NCBI RefSeq assembly: GCF_035046485.1
Contig: NC_085136.1
Location: 160,391,963 to 160,455,962, forward strand
Length of the DNA stretch: 64,000 nucleotides
DNA from: Aedes albopictus
Taxonomy: Eukaryota; Arthropoda; Insecta; Diptera; Culicidae
Reading direction: 5' to 3'
A model generated the notes under the pieces. That model saw only the letters and a program-made list of their open reading frames with translations. It was not told the origin of the DNA and did not search any database. Position numbers and translations under genes: made by a program. Numbering within the stretch: the first letter of the stretch is position 1; every line of letters begins with the position of its first letter. Of the stretch, positions 1 to 10,574 are shown piece after piece.

Positions 1-354
1 TGAATGGAGCATCCCTTTTGATCTCTGGGTGACGGACGTATAGTGGTGTGGTGTGTGCTGCTGTAGCAGCAGTGCACTTACTGGTTTGTGACCATGCGGT
101 GGACGATGTTCACATCATTCACATGCATACAACTCCCTATACAGTGGCAGCGAGTGGTGTTTAGTCATTCGGGGTTAGTTGACTGTCCGCCGCATGTCGC
201 ATCCACCGAGGGAACTCTCACTCGCCATACCATTTCGTTGCTTCGTCCGCTCGATGAGTTGTCCATAGGACGCATTGTATGTTTGCACAGTGGTGCTCGA
301 AAGTTGCTTGACATTCTGTGCACATTCATAATATCTATTAGTCCCACACATATA
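1..354. other. Flank and probable 3' tail of LINE copy 1
   Basis: No gene is recognised here. The part nearest 354 is A/T-rich on the minus strand and continues from the LINE reading frame, with an AAATAAATG-like stretch around 365. It is probably the 3' UTR of the minus-strand LINE fragment next to it. Positions 1-160 show no feature I can support. Confidence 0.3.
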
Positions 355-872
355 CGTATACATTTATTTCCACCAAACACGTCATAATCAGCAATAGTAC
401 GACATAATATTCGATTTGCGGCTACTGCACTCCATCCTCGATCACGCCCAAAGCTCATCAGATCACGCTTCACCTGGTCCGCCCATCGTGCTCTCTGCGC
501 TCGACGCCTTCTTGTGCTAACCGGATCAGTGCCAAACACCAACTCTACAGGGTTGTTGTCCGGCATTCTTGCAATATGCCCTGCCCATCGAACCCTTCAG
601 ACTTTGGCTACCTTCTGGATGCTGGGTTCTGCATAGAGTGCAGTGAGTGGCTCCGTTCTCCTGCGCAGCGCCGAAGATCGTTCTTAGCACGCGTCACTCG
701 AAAACTCCCAGTGCTTGCAGGTTCTCCTCGAGCATTGTCCTTGTCCGTAGAGGACCACCGGTCTTATTATTTGGTGCAAGTGTGAATCTTTTGAGACCAC
801 AGTTTTTTCTGGAGCCCGTAGTAGGCAGGAGTTCCACTGATGATGAGCTTTCGAATTTCACGACTATGGTCC
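355..872 (-). pseudogene. LINE ORF2 C-terminal fragment, copy 1
   Basis: This is the 3' end of the reverse-transcriptase ORF of a non-LTR retrotransposon, on the minus strand and not functional. The segments AYYGLQKKLW, ENLQALGVFE and RAQRARWADQV followed by GRDRGW match, in the same order, the copy read on the plus strand at 2887-3409. Stops and frame shifts break the frame, for example after IHTCTK and at the TGA following GVFE. The YGxETWTML block of copy 2 has lost residues here. A SINE interrupts it at 873, and a short continuation may lie at 1968-2050. The terminal residues run on into DYDVFGG, whereas in copy 2 a MITE cuts this off. The family could be RTE-like; that assignment is an inference. 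Confidence 0.75.
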
Positions 873-1952
873 TCTCTCCTCTTCTTGGCGTAACGTCCTC
901 ATTGGGACAAAGCCAGCTTCTCAGCTTAGTGTTCAATGAGCACTTCCACAGTTTTTAACTGAGAGCTTCCTCTGCCAATGACCATTAGTATGGAACAAAC
1001 ATCAAATTCTCGCTCCAGTTGACTTTTTCGATCCCATTTAGGTCCCATATGAACAGTACAAAATTTCAGCGCAATCGGTGAAACTATAATTTAGCGCAAG
1101 CGGTTCAAAGTTTACATAGGATATACTATGGGAAAAGTTGCACTTTCAAACAAAAAATCCCAGAGGTCGCCCCTTGTCTCCTTAATTCAAATCGATCAAC
1201 GCTTCTTGTAGAAAATTCATTTATGAAACTTTCCTTCGAAGACCGCAAAACAATTGGATGCTTGTGGAAAAAGTTATTGATTTATTACCTATTTGTGATC
1301 TAACGAACGGCTTTTTGTTTTGTTTTATCAGCAGCACTGTAGCTGCTGCCTTGGCTGCTGCTGTTTCTGGGGGTGGTGATGTCACCCGCCACCCCATGCA
1401 GCAACGGCAGCAGCAGTGCTGCTGATAAAACAAAACAAAAAGCCGTTCGTTGGATCACTAATCGGTAATAAATCAATATTTTTTTCCACAAGCATCCAAT
1501 TGTTTTGCAGTCTTTGAAGGAAAGTTTCATAAATGATTTTTCTACAAGAAACGTTGATCGATTTGAATTAAGGAGACAAGGGGCGACCTCTGGGATTTTT
1601 TGATTGAAAGTGTAACTTTTCCCATAGTAAATCCTATGTAAACTTTGAACCGGTTGCGCTAAATTATAGTTTCACCGATTACGCTGAAATTTTGTACAGT
1701 TCATATGGGACCTAAATGGGATCTAAAAAGTCGACTGGAGTGAGAATCTATTTTTCCATACAAGCGTGTCCCATACTAATGACCATTTGGCATGTGTATA
1801 TCGTGTGGCAGGCACGAAGATACTCTATGCCCAAGGAAGTCAAGGAAATTTCCTTTACGAAAAGATCCTGGACCGACCGGGAATCGAACCCGTCACCCTC
1901 AGCATGGTCATGCTGAATACCCGTGCGTTTACCGCCTCGGCTATATGGGCCC
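873..1952 (-). mobile_element. tRNA-derived SINE split by a hairpin element
   Basis: The tRNA-like head lies on the minus strand at about 1865-1952, with the B-box-like GGTTCGATTCC read from the complement at about 1870-1885. The tail lies at 873-983. The two halves align with the uninterrupted SINE at 40945-41236 once 984-1784 is removed, leaving about 279 bp. A 15-bp direct repeat, TCACGACTATGGTCC, flanks the whole (858-872 and 1953-1967) and is its target-site duplication inside LINE copy 1. Confidence 0.85.
984..1780. mobile_element. 797-bp foldback (hairpin) element in the SINE
   Basis: Both arms are inverted copies of each other over nearly the whole length. The outer ends are ATTAGTATGGAACA and the complement of TGTCCCATACTAAT, and the centre is near 1382 around a GGTGATGTCACC-like turn. 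The duplicated target is GACC (980-983 and 1781-1784), and removing one copy restores the SINE sequence. The short open frames in it are only arm sequence. No transposase is present, so it must be mobilised in trans. Confidence 0.88.
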
Positions 1953-2057
1953 TCACGACTATGGTCCACTGCACGAATTTATGCTGACCTGCTTACTCTC
2001 ACCGAAAATTTGGCGTTTGAGCGGTGCCGCAACAATTCTCATTTTTGTGTAACAGGT

Positions 2058-3409
2058 TATTGGAGGAAGGGGTGGAAGGAAGGGGTAATCTGCCCCATTC
2101 ACAAGAAAGGCGACCATTTGGAATGTGAGAACTTCAGGGCGATCACTATTTTGAATGCTGCCTACAAAGTGCTATCCCAGATCATCTTCCGTCGTCTGTC
2201 ACCTAAAACGAATTAGTTCATGGGAAGTTATCAAGTCGGCTTCATCGATGGCCGGTCGACAACGGACCAGATCTTTACCGTACGGCAAATCCTCCAGAAA
2301 TACCGTGAATACCAGTTCCCAACGCATCACATGTTCATCGACTTCAAAGCGGCATACGACAGTATCGACCACGCAGAGCTATGAAGAATCATGGACGAAA
2401 ACGGCTTTCCTGGGAAGCTGACTAAACTGATTAAAGCAACGATGGACGGTTTGCAAAACTGCGTAAGGGTTTCGGGTGAACTATCCAGTTCATTCGAATC
2501 TCGCCGGGGACTGCGACAAGGTGATGGACTCTCATGCCTACTTTTCAACATCGCTCTGGAAGGTGTGATGCGACGAGCCGGGTTCAACAGCCGGGGAACG
2601 ATTTTCACAAAATCCGGTCAATTTGTGTGCTTTGCGAACGACATGGACATTATCGCTAGAACATTTGGAACGATGGCAAAGCTGTACACCCGCCTGAAAC
2701 GCGAAGCAGCGAAGGTCAGACTGGTGGTGAATGCCTCAAAAACAAAGTACATGCTGGTAGGCGGAACCGAACACGACCGGATCCGTCTGGGTAGTAATGT
2801 TACGATAGACGGGGATACTTTCGAGGTGGTGGAGGAATTCGTCTACCTCGGATCCTTACTGACGGCTGACAACAACGTGAGCCGTCAAATTCGGAGGCGC
2901 AACATCAGCAGAAGTCGGGCCTACTACGGGCTCCAGAAGAAACTGCGGTCGAAAAAAAATCACTCACGCACCAAATGCACCATGTACAAAACGCTAATAA
3001 GACCGGTGATCCTCTACGGGCACGAGACATGGACCATGCTCTAGGAGGACCTACAAGCACTCGGAGTTTTCGAACGACGCGTGCTAAGAACGATCTTCAG
3101 CGGTGTTCAGGAGAACGGTGTGTGGCGGAGAAGAATGAACCACGAGCTCGCTACACTTTACGGCGAACCCAGCATCCAGAAGGTGGGCAAAGCCGGAAGG
3201 ATACGGTGGGCAGGGCATGTTGCAAGAATGCTGGACAAAAACCCTGCAAAGCTAGTGTTTGCAACTGATCCGGTTGGCACAAGAAGGCGTGGACCGCAGA
3301 GAGCACGATGGGCGGACCGGGTGGAGCGTGACTTGGCGAGCATTGGGCGCGACCGAGGATGGAGAGCGGCAGCCACAAATAGAGTATTGTGGCATACTAT
3401 TGTTGATTA
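2058..3409 (+). pseudogene. LINE reverse transcriptase, copy 2, inactivated
   Basis: This is a 5'-truncated reverse transcriptase ORF of a non-LTR retrotransposon. It starts inside the RT domain (GVICPIHKKGD, then FRAITILN). Motif A, FIDFKAAYD, is at 2334-2360. The GLRQGDG motif is at 2508-2528. Motif C reads FANDMD at 2631-2648, where the family has FADD, so one catalytic Asp is replaced by Asn (codon AAC at 2637). Three in-frame stops interrupt a frame that is otherwise preserved: TAG at 2214, TGA at 2382 and TAG at 3042. The C-terminal RIRWAGHVARM block is near 3200 and GRDRGWR near 3350. The last codons are cut by the MITE at 3410. It lies head-to-head with copy 1. Confidence 0.88.
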
Positions 3410-3622
3410 GGGTATCGCGCCACTTGGGCGGTGGTTCTATATTCGTCTGTTTGCTTCTATAACTCAGTCAATTTTGAACCAATTGACTTGAAATGTTGTA
3501 CTCGGGTAGATACTATACCTATCTCACCACATTCCAAAATTAGTGCCAATTGGTTCAAATTTGACTGAGTTATAGTGGAAAACAGACGAATATAGAACCA
3601 CCGCCCAAGTGGCGCGATTCCC
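3410..3622. mobile_element. 213-bp TA-flanked MITE
   Basis: The inverted ends, GGGTATCGCGCCACTTGGGC and its near-complement, extend about 65 bp on each side (arms TCTATATTCGTCTGTTT and ATAACTCAGTCAA). A TA dinucleotide flanks both ends (3408-3409 and 3623-3624), as in Tc1/mariner-type elements. It interrupts the very end of LINE copy 2. After removal the LINE frame would read GAT TAT GTC TTG TCT TAA. Confidence 0.85.
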
Positions 3623-3739
3623 TATGTCTTGTCTTAATGATGTTGAACAAATAAATGTATGTATGTCATTCCTCGAAATGTTACACCGCGAAAAGGAATT
3701 CCGCGAAATGGTTTTCGGCGAAATTTTATACAATCAAGG

Positions 3740-4090
3740 TTTTTTATTACATTACTGATACGGTCTAACATCCTACAGGTCCATGGAGCATAGTTCTGAA
3801 GAGAAGTAATTTTCAAGGATATTCTACGGCATCCAAGGTTTTCAGGTCTTGACATATTAGAAATGTAACAACAATCCATTGATGTCGCTTGTAGATCTCA
3901 AGGCCTTTACATGTAGAAGTTCTTGGAGGCCCTAGATCATCTTTGGAAATTGTTTCTCTACAGAACTATGCTCTCTGGACCTGTAGGGTGTTACAACGTA
4001 TCAGTAATATAACAACAAACCATTGATTACGCTTGTAGATCTTAAAGCCTTTACTCATGAGAGTTCTTGGAGGACCTAGATTCAACCCTT
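3740..4090. repeat. Decayed inverted and direct repeats
   Basis: Two direct repeats (about 3861-3937 and 4008-4083) share CTTGTAGATCT, AGTTCTTGGAGG and CCTAGAT. An inverted pair (about 3752-3815 and 3950-4010) shares ACTATGCTC and CCTACAGG or its complement. It is an old, partly rearranged repeat with no coding potential. Confidence 0.55.
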
Positions 4091-4383
4091 ACTACTGGCT
4101 CCCACCCTTTTCTTGTAACCTCTCTAAAACAATCCTCAGATATCTGAAGGTAAGGACATTTCAAATATTTTTCGATTTCCCTCAGTTTTTTTACACGAGT
4201 TCCCGAATTAGCATGGTTTTTTTTACACGGTTTCTCCAATTGACACGGTTTTATTACACGGTACGTATCCCCCGTGTAAAAAAAAACCTTAGTGTACTCA
4301 TCTTTTGCCGTGTCATCGTGATTGAAGTCAAATTATAAATCCTTCTAAAAATCTATTTGCTAAACTTCTTTCGAACGCCACTG

Positions 4384-4802
4384 TAGGAAGCACACATAAA
4401 TGCTCATATACAGAGAGCGACTGAGTCAGCATCGACTCGGGTTCGTCCGGGTCGCCGCCGCCACCGCGAGGGGAAACGTGCGTCTGCTGGAATCGCCTTC
4501 TGTGTGCTGCTAATGTGTGGTGACTGACTGGCCTGGCACAGTGTGGTGATTGGGGATGTTTGTGACGACGAGCGCGCGCAGCTCAGTAGTTCACTGCGGT
4601 CGGTTATCATGTGAAGAAGGCACACCACACGGAGTGCTGCCTCTCGAGTAGTGTAATAATATAACTAGAGTTAGTGCATTGTTTTTTTTTTTTCTTGTAC
4701 AAAATACCGTGAAACAGAAAAAAGTGCCATATATACAGGGAATTACGATCCTGATTTGATTTCTGATGAGTTTAGTGGCTTAACCAAAGAAAATCTGCAA
4801 CC
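4384..4802 (+). promoter_or_regulatory. Possible 5' UTR / core promoter region
   Basis: This is a GC- and CpG-rich stretch (4440-4600) unlike the AT-rich surroundings, ending at a well-placed ATG in the context CAACCATGG. A CTCAGTA initiator-like site is at 4582-4588, but its last base does not fit the insect consensus. A T-run lies at 4682-4693. The assignment rests on composition and on the exon-like sequence that follows, so it is weak. Confidence 0.3.
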
Positions 4803-4937
4803 ATGGTGGTGTATACGTACAGTGTATCCATATTCGCGACCATCAGTGCCGTATTCGTTTTCGTGTTCGGAATTATAGGTAATATATATAATCGAAGAAA
4901 TTCAAAATTGTGTGCTCTGAGGAGTGGTGTCATGTAA
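4803..4937 (+). CDS. Candidate first coding exon, membrane protein
   Basis: ATG at 4803 has a good insect start context. The frame reads MVVYTYSVSIF, then a hydrophobic run to VFVFGIIG, then NIYNRRNSKLCALRSGV and a stop at 4935-4937 (44 codons unspliced). The hydrophobic segment at residues 8-26 would act as a signal peptide or first membrane helix. Two splice-donor-like sites occur: GGTAATAT after codon 25 at about 4881, and ATGTAAGC at about 4934, just before the stop. The G-N at the end of the helix resembles the end of helix 1 in rhodopsin-like receptors, but that is only suggestive. No further exon is recognisable downstream in the window, so the gene may have a long first intron or the call may be wrong. 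Confidence 0.35.
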   Translation: MVVYTYSVSIFATISAVFVFVFGIIGNIYNRRNSKLCALRSGVM

Positions 4938-6270
4938 GCGATACTGTGATATTACTATCAAATGACTGATAAGAAGGAACGAAGCTTTCCAAGAAATCAG
5001 TGTTGACACAACAGAGAAATGAAGAGAATGCGACCGTTTGAAATGTGACCAGCTACGAAATACCAGACATGAAGAACAGAGTGCTCATTGTTATCAACTC
5101 CACATTTTGAGGAAAAAGGAAATTGATATCCCGCTTGGTTTATCCTGTCATGCTGTTAGTGTCAGGGTAAAGAGAGGACTTCCACTTCTCAAAGACCGGG
5201 CAATGGACGGGTGTGTAGTGATCTGATGTGCCAGCTGATGGGCGATCGACGGTGGTGTGTACCTTCAGAGAAAAGAGCCTCTCATTACCTCGATCGCGTA
5301 AACATAAACACGCCGTCTGAATTGCAAATCCTGCCGGTACGATGAAATGGACCATATCGTAATGTTTATTTACGACCAAATTGAAAGCATCGATCGGTAA
5401 CGTATAAATTGTGGATGTGACGTACATTTTACCGATGTTACCCTATGGACTTGGGTATTTTTTTTCGCACTCGTTGAATAACCGTTTAATGTTGATTCAC
5501 TTCAGTACGTGATTGAGAAGCTGAAGTTTTGCAGAAATTATCGTTTGCAAAAATTTATGGAATATCTTCACGTGGTAGACGAAAAATTGTTTTGCGTGGT
5601 TTCGTGCCAGCTCGTCAGTGGAGTATACTATCGATCAAGTATGGATTTTATATGTATTGCTACAAACAACCAAAAAATTAGCGTCATTCAGTCAAAATAT
5701 CTCGAAATCCTGACGACCTACGAGATTCTATGAGATTGGTTCATTTCGCACGAAGATGTTTTGGGACAAACTGTGATTTTGAGTGAAATTGATTGACTTT
5801 TATTTGCCAAAAACAATGCTTCAACTTAAAAACGACTCTGGCTCTAGAATTATTGAAGGATGATACCTGTTTACAGCATTTTTAAACTCGGTGATCTCAT
5901 GTTCTTGTTTAGTGTAGAAATATGCCCTGACCCCAAACCTCAATGAAAAAAATACAGTAAGGCGGTACTGCGCTGCCACTGTAAAAATATACATATGACG
6001 GAATAGCATCTTATGATAAAAGAAGGAAAAAAAATATTCAGTATATTTGCTCCACATACTAATCTTATTATTAACGCCTTCAAGTTCAGAAAGAATAACC
6101 GACGCACATAAGAAGACAAAATCTTGGATAAAAATTGACACCTTTTTACACAAATAATAACATGGGACAATTATGCGTAGAACAGCAGTATTCTCTTTGA
6201 CAATGACTTCCGGCTAATAATCAATTCGGGGAAATGACATTTTTTTTATCTGTATTAACGAGATTTTTAG
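4938..6270. other. Unassigned AT-rich sequence
   Basis: There is no recognisable gene or repeat boundary. Short open frames (for example 5509-5733 plus and 5821-6153 minus) have no motif, and their composition matches the surroundings. If 4803 is a first exon, this is its intron. Confidence 0.4.
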
Positions 6271-7317
6271 CCCTACACGCAGAAAAATCTATTGTAAACT
6301 CAAAAGAATTACGCATAGTTTCAACAAATTTTATTGTAGACTCAGGGCTTACCAATAAATTTTGTTGATTCAACAAATTCACAAATTTATAACAACAATG
6401 AAATTTGTTGTTTCTAAAAATGCCCAAAAACGTCTAGCTGTCAAAACCAAAACATATTTTTTTTTGAAACAAAAATACAATTTATCAAATCTACAAAAAC
6501 AATGTTTTGAAACAACAAAAGAAGCCATATTGAAACTAATACTCAGATTTGTTGTTTCAATAAATATAAATCTTAAAACTTATAAATCCTATTTTTTATA
6601 TTAAAAACAACTTCATTGATTAGGTTTTATTTTCATGTATGTATTAATATAATACAGACATTAGTAGTATGTAACTATATATCGAATAACACAATTTAAG
6701 ATAAAATAAATGATTCTAAAAATATTTTGATTACGTTTTTAAATGGGTAGTGCGGCGCTTTTTTTGAACGAATTCCTGCAGAGCCAACATCACTGAATAT
6801 TCGATCTAAAAAGAAAAAAAAAGTTCTGATGTAAATAAATAAGCAAACATATAATTCAATCAGTCGTTCTGAAATTATCTTCAACTTACCTCGTACAATT
6901 TCTAAAATGATCAAGGATATGAGTAAAATGACGACTCCACAGTTGCACTTACTATTTTGACAGCAGCATAACAAAAAATCGAACGAAAACGAACATTACG
7001 ATTACTATACGTCGCACTTTTGACTCAGCAATTTCGCGCAAGGAAAGGTCCTCTGTTTTTCTTACAAACACAAAATGGTGACCATAAAACATCCAGATTG
7101 TTGATTCTAAAAATTTATTTGATAGAAACAATAATGGATGTTTGTTGACAATAAAAACAAAGCGCATATTTGATTCAATTCAAAAAAATTGTTGTTTTGA
7201 TGATATAGTAGAATAGAAACAATAAAAGCGATGAATTGCTTCAATGCATACGAGAATGATAGAAGCAAATCGACGCGTTTTTAGGTTTAACTCATCGATA
7301 TTTTTCTGCGTGTAGGC
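6271..7317. mobile_element. 1.05-kb TIR element, ends CCTACACGCAGAAAAAT
   Basis: The inverted ends CCCTACACGCAGAAAAAT (6271) and its near-complement (ending 7317) are flanked by TAG on both sides (6268-6270 and 7318-7320). A TA duplication is an alternative reading. The interior is AT-rich with repeated AACAAATT / AATTTGTTG motifs. The 80-residue frame at 6362-6604 is built from these and looks spurious, so the element is non-autonomous. Confidence 0.65.
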
Positions 7318-7320
7318 TAG

Positions 7321-7461
7321 TTCATCTCGGGACCCACGCTTTACTTCCCTTCCGAAGGAAGAACTCATATTTTGTGAGTTTGTCGGGAGTGGGATTCGAT
7401 TCCAGGTCCTCGGCGTGACAGTCAAGTGTCCTAACCATCACACCAGGTCCGCTCCACATTG
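7321..7461 (-). mobile_element. tRNA-like SINE head
   Basis: Read on the minus strand it contains an A-box-like TGGTGTGATGGTTAGGA and a B-box-like GAATCGAATCCC about 35 bp apart, followed by a short non-tRNA body. This is a tRNA-derived SINE fragment rather than a tRNA gene, because the acceptor-stem ends do not pair. It abuts the 3' end of the TIR element at 7317. Confidence 0.6.
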
Positions 7462-7482
7462 GAAATTATTCTTGTAAATCGG

Positions 7483-7600
7483 TGATTCCCAAAGTGGGCG
7501 AAATCGCCCCCCAGGGGGCGAAAACCAGGTCGAAGGGGGCGAAAATTTGAATAACCAAAATTGGGGGGCAAAAATACTAAAAAAGGGGGCGATTTTTTAA
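7483..7600. repeat. Possible hAT-type element end
   Basis: The segment GGTGATTCCCAAAGTGGGCG, followed by runs of GGGGGC and CCCCCC, resembles the terminal region of many non-autonomous hAT elements. The other end and a target duplication were not found, so it is a fragment at best. Confidence 0.25.
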
Positions 7601-8435
7601 ATAATTGAGAAACATCAAAAGTATTAAAATACAAGTCCAGAATGTCCAGAACTGAAGTCCAGAACTGAATCAATAAAACTCCCTGACTTTTCAAGATTTT
7701 TTTGTTTCTAGGACTATTGAAAAATGTCTGTTCCTAGATCAACTAACCGAATTTTTGATGTTTATATGAACTACCAGGGTGCGAGGCCGCCATGTTTAAG
7801 AATCTAACATCTTGTATGTAAACATTTGTAAATCCAATGCTTTGTTGTTGTGGATACACGATAGATGTTGGCTCCTGTCAGATCCATTAGGTGGGACTAG
7901 AATTGCCACATACTTGATGTGAACTTAAAAAAATGTTCCAAGAAAAGAAAACAAAAAGACTGCTACACGAATTTCCGAAAGAATTTTGGAGTTATTTTGG
8001 AGAACAAATAAATAAGAAACTCCTGTGGCGAAAATTCACGATTATTATGAAATTATGAAAGAAACAGGTTTTTTGACTCGTTAGGAAAGTTTTGTTTTTA
8101 ATTTGTATGCATTTTCTTTCATGAAAATTGCAATCAAAATCGTGAAGTTTAAAATAAATCTTAGAACACTTTTCGAATGTAAGTCATCCCACATTGTTTG
8201 AACATATTTCAGATAAGCTTCCCGGAGGAATCCCAAATATTGTTTATTACTAGGAGCTATTTTGAAAATTTTCCTCAAACCCGAGTAATGACTGCATGTC
8301 TGCATATCTACTTACAATAATAAAATAAATACTTTACAATTCATTGGAAGATTGTGGATTCGCATCACTGGATTTTCTTAATTTTCAATTACTGAACCAA
8401 CAAAGCTAGCCATGAAAATGTTTGACAAATCACAA
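7601..8435. other. Unassigned AT-rich sequence
   Basis: I see no gene, no RNA gene and no paired repeat ends here. The short minus-strand frame at 8081-8305 has no supporting signal. Confidence 0.4.
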
Positions 8436-8550
8436 GTCATTTTGATAGTCCACACACATGCAAGAAAAAGACGGATAATATATTATACTTTATCGATCTT
8501 GTTGCCGTCTTTTTCATGATCATGTTACATCTGTCAAAATGACCTGACTA
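8436..8550. repeat. Small inverted-repeat element
   Basis: The arms AGTCATTTTGATAG and AAAAAGACGG (8436-8476) are matched by CCGTCTTTTTC and CTGTCAAAATGACCT (8506-8550). The stem is about 40 bp with an AT-rich loop. It is a likely MITE remnant; no target duplication is clear. Confidence 0.5.
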
Positions 8551-8594
8551 TTGTCAGTCGTGTTGAGGTTAGGTTCTTTGGTGTAATAAAGAAT

Positions 8595-9306
8595 GCTGTA
8601 GGTTTCCTGCTGGGATTGCTGCATGAGTTACTGCCGGGATTCTTCCTGGGACTTGTCCCAAAATTTTTATAGGAAACACTTGCGGAATCCGGGGTCTCCA
8701 GTTAGCCTAGTGGTTAAGGCTATGGATCGCCAATCCGGAGACGGCGGGTTCGATTCCCGTTCCGGTCGGGAAAATTTTCTCGACTCCCTGGGCATAGTGT
8801 ATCATTGTGCTTGCCTCACAATATACTAATTCATGCAATGGCTGGCAAAGAAAGCCCTCCAATTAATAACTGTGGAAGTGCTCAAAGAACACTAAGTTGG
8901 AGAGAGGCAGGCCAAGTTCCAGTGGGAACGTAGAGCCATACAGAAGAAGAACTTGCGGAATCCGTGGTGGGATTCCTCCAGAAATTTTTGCTGTGATTCA
9001 TCCAGGAATTGATCGAGGAAGTCTTTCATGCATTTTTATAAGAATTCATTCAAATATGTTCTCAAGAATTTTTTCAAGCATTCCTTCTGTAGTACATTAA
9101 CAAGTTTTTCTTGGGATCCCTTTAGAAGTTCCGACTGAGATTGATGCAGACATTTTTGCTGGTGTTCCTGCAGGGCTTTTCCCAGGAATCGTTGTTTAAT
9201 AGTTTATCTAGGGATTTACTTCTTAAGACTTCTTCAGAAATTTTACCGGGAATTTATCCAGAGATTATTCCTAAGATACCTCTAGGGATTTCTATTCTAT
9301 TCTATT
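8595..9306. repeat. Degenerate GGAATTCC-type repeat with a SINE in it
   Basis: Loose repetition of ATTCCTSCAGGAATT-like words, the same repeat type that fills 38.9-56 kb. It is split by the SINE at 8692-8950 and ends at the TTCTA repeats just before the MITE at 9307. The open frames here (8897-9100, 9141-9398) are products of the repeat. Confidence 0.55.
8692..8950 (+). mobile_element. Feilai-like tRNA-derived SINE, complete
   Basis: The head has an A-box-like TAGCCTAGTGGTTAAGG and a B-box GGTTCGATTCC (about 8748-8758). A non-tRNA body and a tail of AGA repeats follow. The direct repeat ACTTGCGGAATCCG (8678-8691 and 8951-8964) is the target duplication, so 259 bp is a full insertion. The body matches the minus-strand copy at 15405-15652. 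The name Feilai is by resemblance only. Confidence 0.82.
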
Positions 9307-9605
9307 CTACACAGAAAAAAATATGTAATTTAAATTCAGCCAGAAATCATGCACATAAAGGGAATGCTAAAGTTAGCGCACTTTTACATGAGATATAATG
9401 TAAAATTACATTACATCGTGTAATTTCCGCCAACCATCGCGTACACCATCATGGACTACAACCGGTTACGCGACTATTAGTGGAAATTTATACGATTGTA
9501 ACGTAATTTGACATGATATCTCATGTAAATATACACTAACTCTAGCATTCCCTTTACGTGCATGATTTCTCGCTGAATTTTACATGAATATTTTTTTCTG
9601 TGTAG
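9307..9605. mobile_element. 299-bp MITE with long inverted arms
   Basis: Ends CTACACAGAAAAAAATAT and their complement. The arms continue inward with AAATTCAGC, AAATCATGCAC and AAGGGAATGCTA, then ACATGAGATAT, so most of the element folds back. TA|CACAG on both sides suggests a TA duplication. The ends resemble those of the element at 6271. Confidence 0.75.
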
Positions 9606-9718
9606 TGCTTGCAAAGCCAATATTGAAAAGCATCCTGGAAATACCAAAATTACTTCTGGTATTTTCTTGTAAACATTAATATTTGCAGCATATCAGGTTA
9701 AATATGATACAAATATTA

Positions 9719-9778
9719 GAGATGAACCAGCCTCGGGCTGAAAATCTCTCTAATAAAGATACCTAACCTAACCTAACC
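9719..9778 (+). mobile_element. 60-bp retroelement 3' tail with 12-bp duplication
   Basis: It reads AACCAGCCTCGGGCTGAAA, AATAAAGA, then three CCTAA repeats. The same tail occurs at 55556-55606 (minus), and a shorter form at 42848-42884. The direct repeat ATACAAATATTA (9707-9718 and 9779-9790) shows that this stub is itself an insertion. It is an extremely 5'-truncated LINE or SINE copy. Confidence 0.8.
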
Positions 9779-9898
9779 ATACAAATATTAAAACGGCATA
9801 TGGACCACAGTCTATCTCTTTCAAACCTCCGGAAAGACTCCCTTGCCCAGACATTTCTGCATAGCAGATCTGAACTTTTCGTGAGCCTAAAACAATCA

Positions 9899-10105
9899 TT
9901 ACTCTTCAGCATATCTGAGAGACTGATCGATGGGAACCATTACACCTCGTATCTTAATCATCACGCCACAACACTCGGTTCGTGGCTGCAGTCCTCCATC
10001 CTCGGCCGCGTCCCACACTTGCCAGATCGTTGTTCGGCACCCGGTCCGCCCATCTTGCACACTGTCCTCCAGGTCATCTTGTATCATCTGGATGTCTTCT
10101 GAATA
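9899..10105 (-). pseudogene. LINE ORF2 C-terminal scrap
   Basis: On the minus strand, over several frames, it reads like WADRVP, then GRGRGWRTAATNRVLWR. This corresponds to the WADRVERDLAS and GRDRGWRAAATNRVLWH end of LINE copy 2 at about 3310-3400. It is a short decayed fragment of a related element, frameshifted at least once. Confidence 0.6.
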
Positions 10106-10269
10106 CCAGCTTTGTAGGTTTATTTTTTATTTATATTTTTATTATTCTTTAATCTCGTAATTTACAGCACTTCTGTCCACTAGGGCACTGCGTTGCGTGA
10201 GCAATTTCAATTGGCAGCTGCAATTACACTTTGTACAGCGCCTAAATGTATTCTATTCTAATTCTACTA

Positions 10270-10463
10270 GGGTGACAAAAGGCTATTATCGGCAGGTTTG
10301 TTCTCTTCGTCAAGGGGGGTTTTTGTGGGCCAAATTGCCTGAAATTTGGGTATATAACTCAGCTTGGTTGGGAAGGATTTGAGGCCAACTTTGAGATCAA
10401 CAGGTTTCAAAAAAAAACCCCACGACGAAGGGAACAACACTGCTGAAAATACGTAAGTTCCCC
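10270..10463. mobile_element. 194-bp TA-flanked MITE
   Basis: The inverted arms are GGTGACAAAAGG...GGCAGGTTTGTTCTCTTCGTC on the left and the complement of GACGAAGGGAACAACACTGCTG on the right, with TA at 10268-10269 and 10464-10465. The loop holds TTTGGGTATATAACTC. Non-autonomous. Confidence 0.7.
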
Positions 10464-10574
10464 TATATCGAACTGGTTGCCTTTGCGCTGCTGTCACTTT
10501 TCTACCCAGTCTATGGTAGAATGATGTACACGAGGATGTTGATGTGTAGCTCTTATTCCTTTCACAGTCCGATT

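Noticed and set aside
8692..8780. tRNA genes at the A-box/B-box pairs (also near 1870, 7400, 10740, 15600, 41160 and 55270)
   Set aside because: The acceptor stems do not pair, each is followed by a non-tRNA body, and several have target duplications; they are SINE heads.
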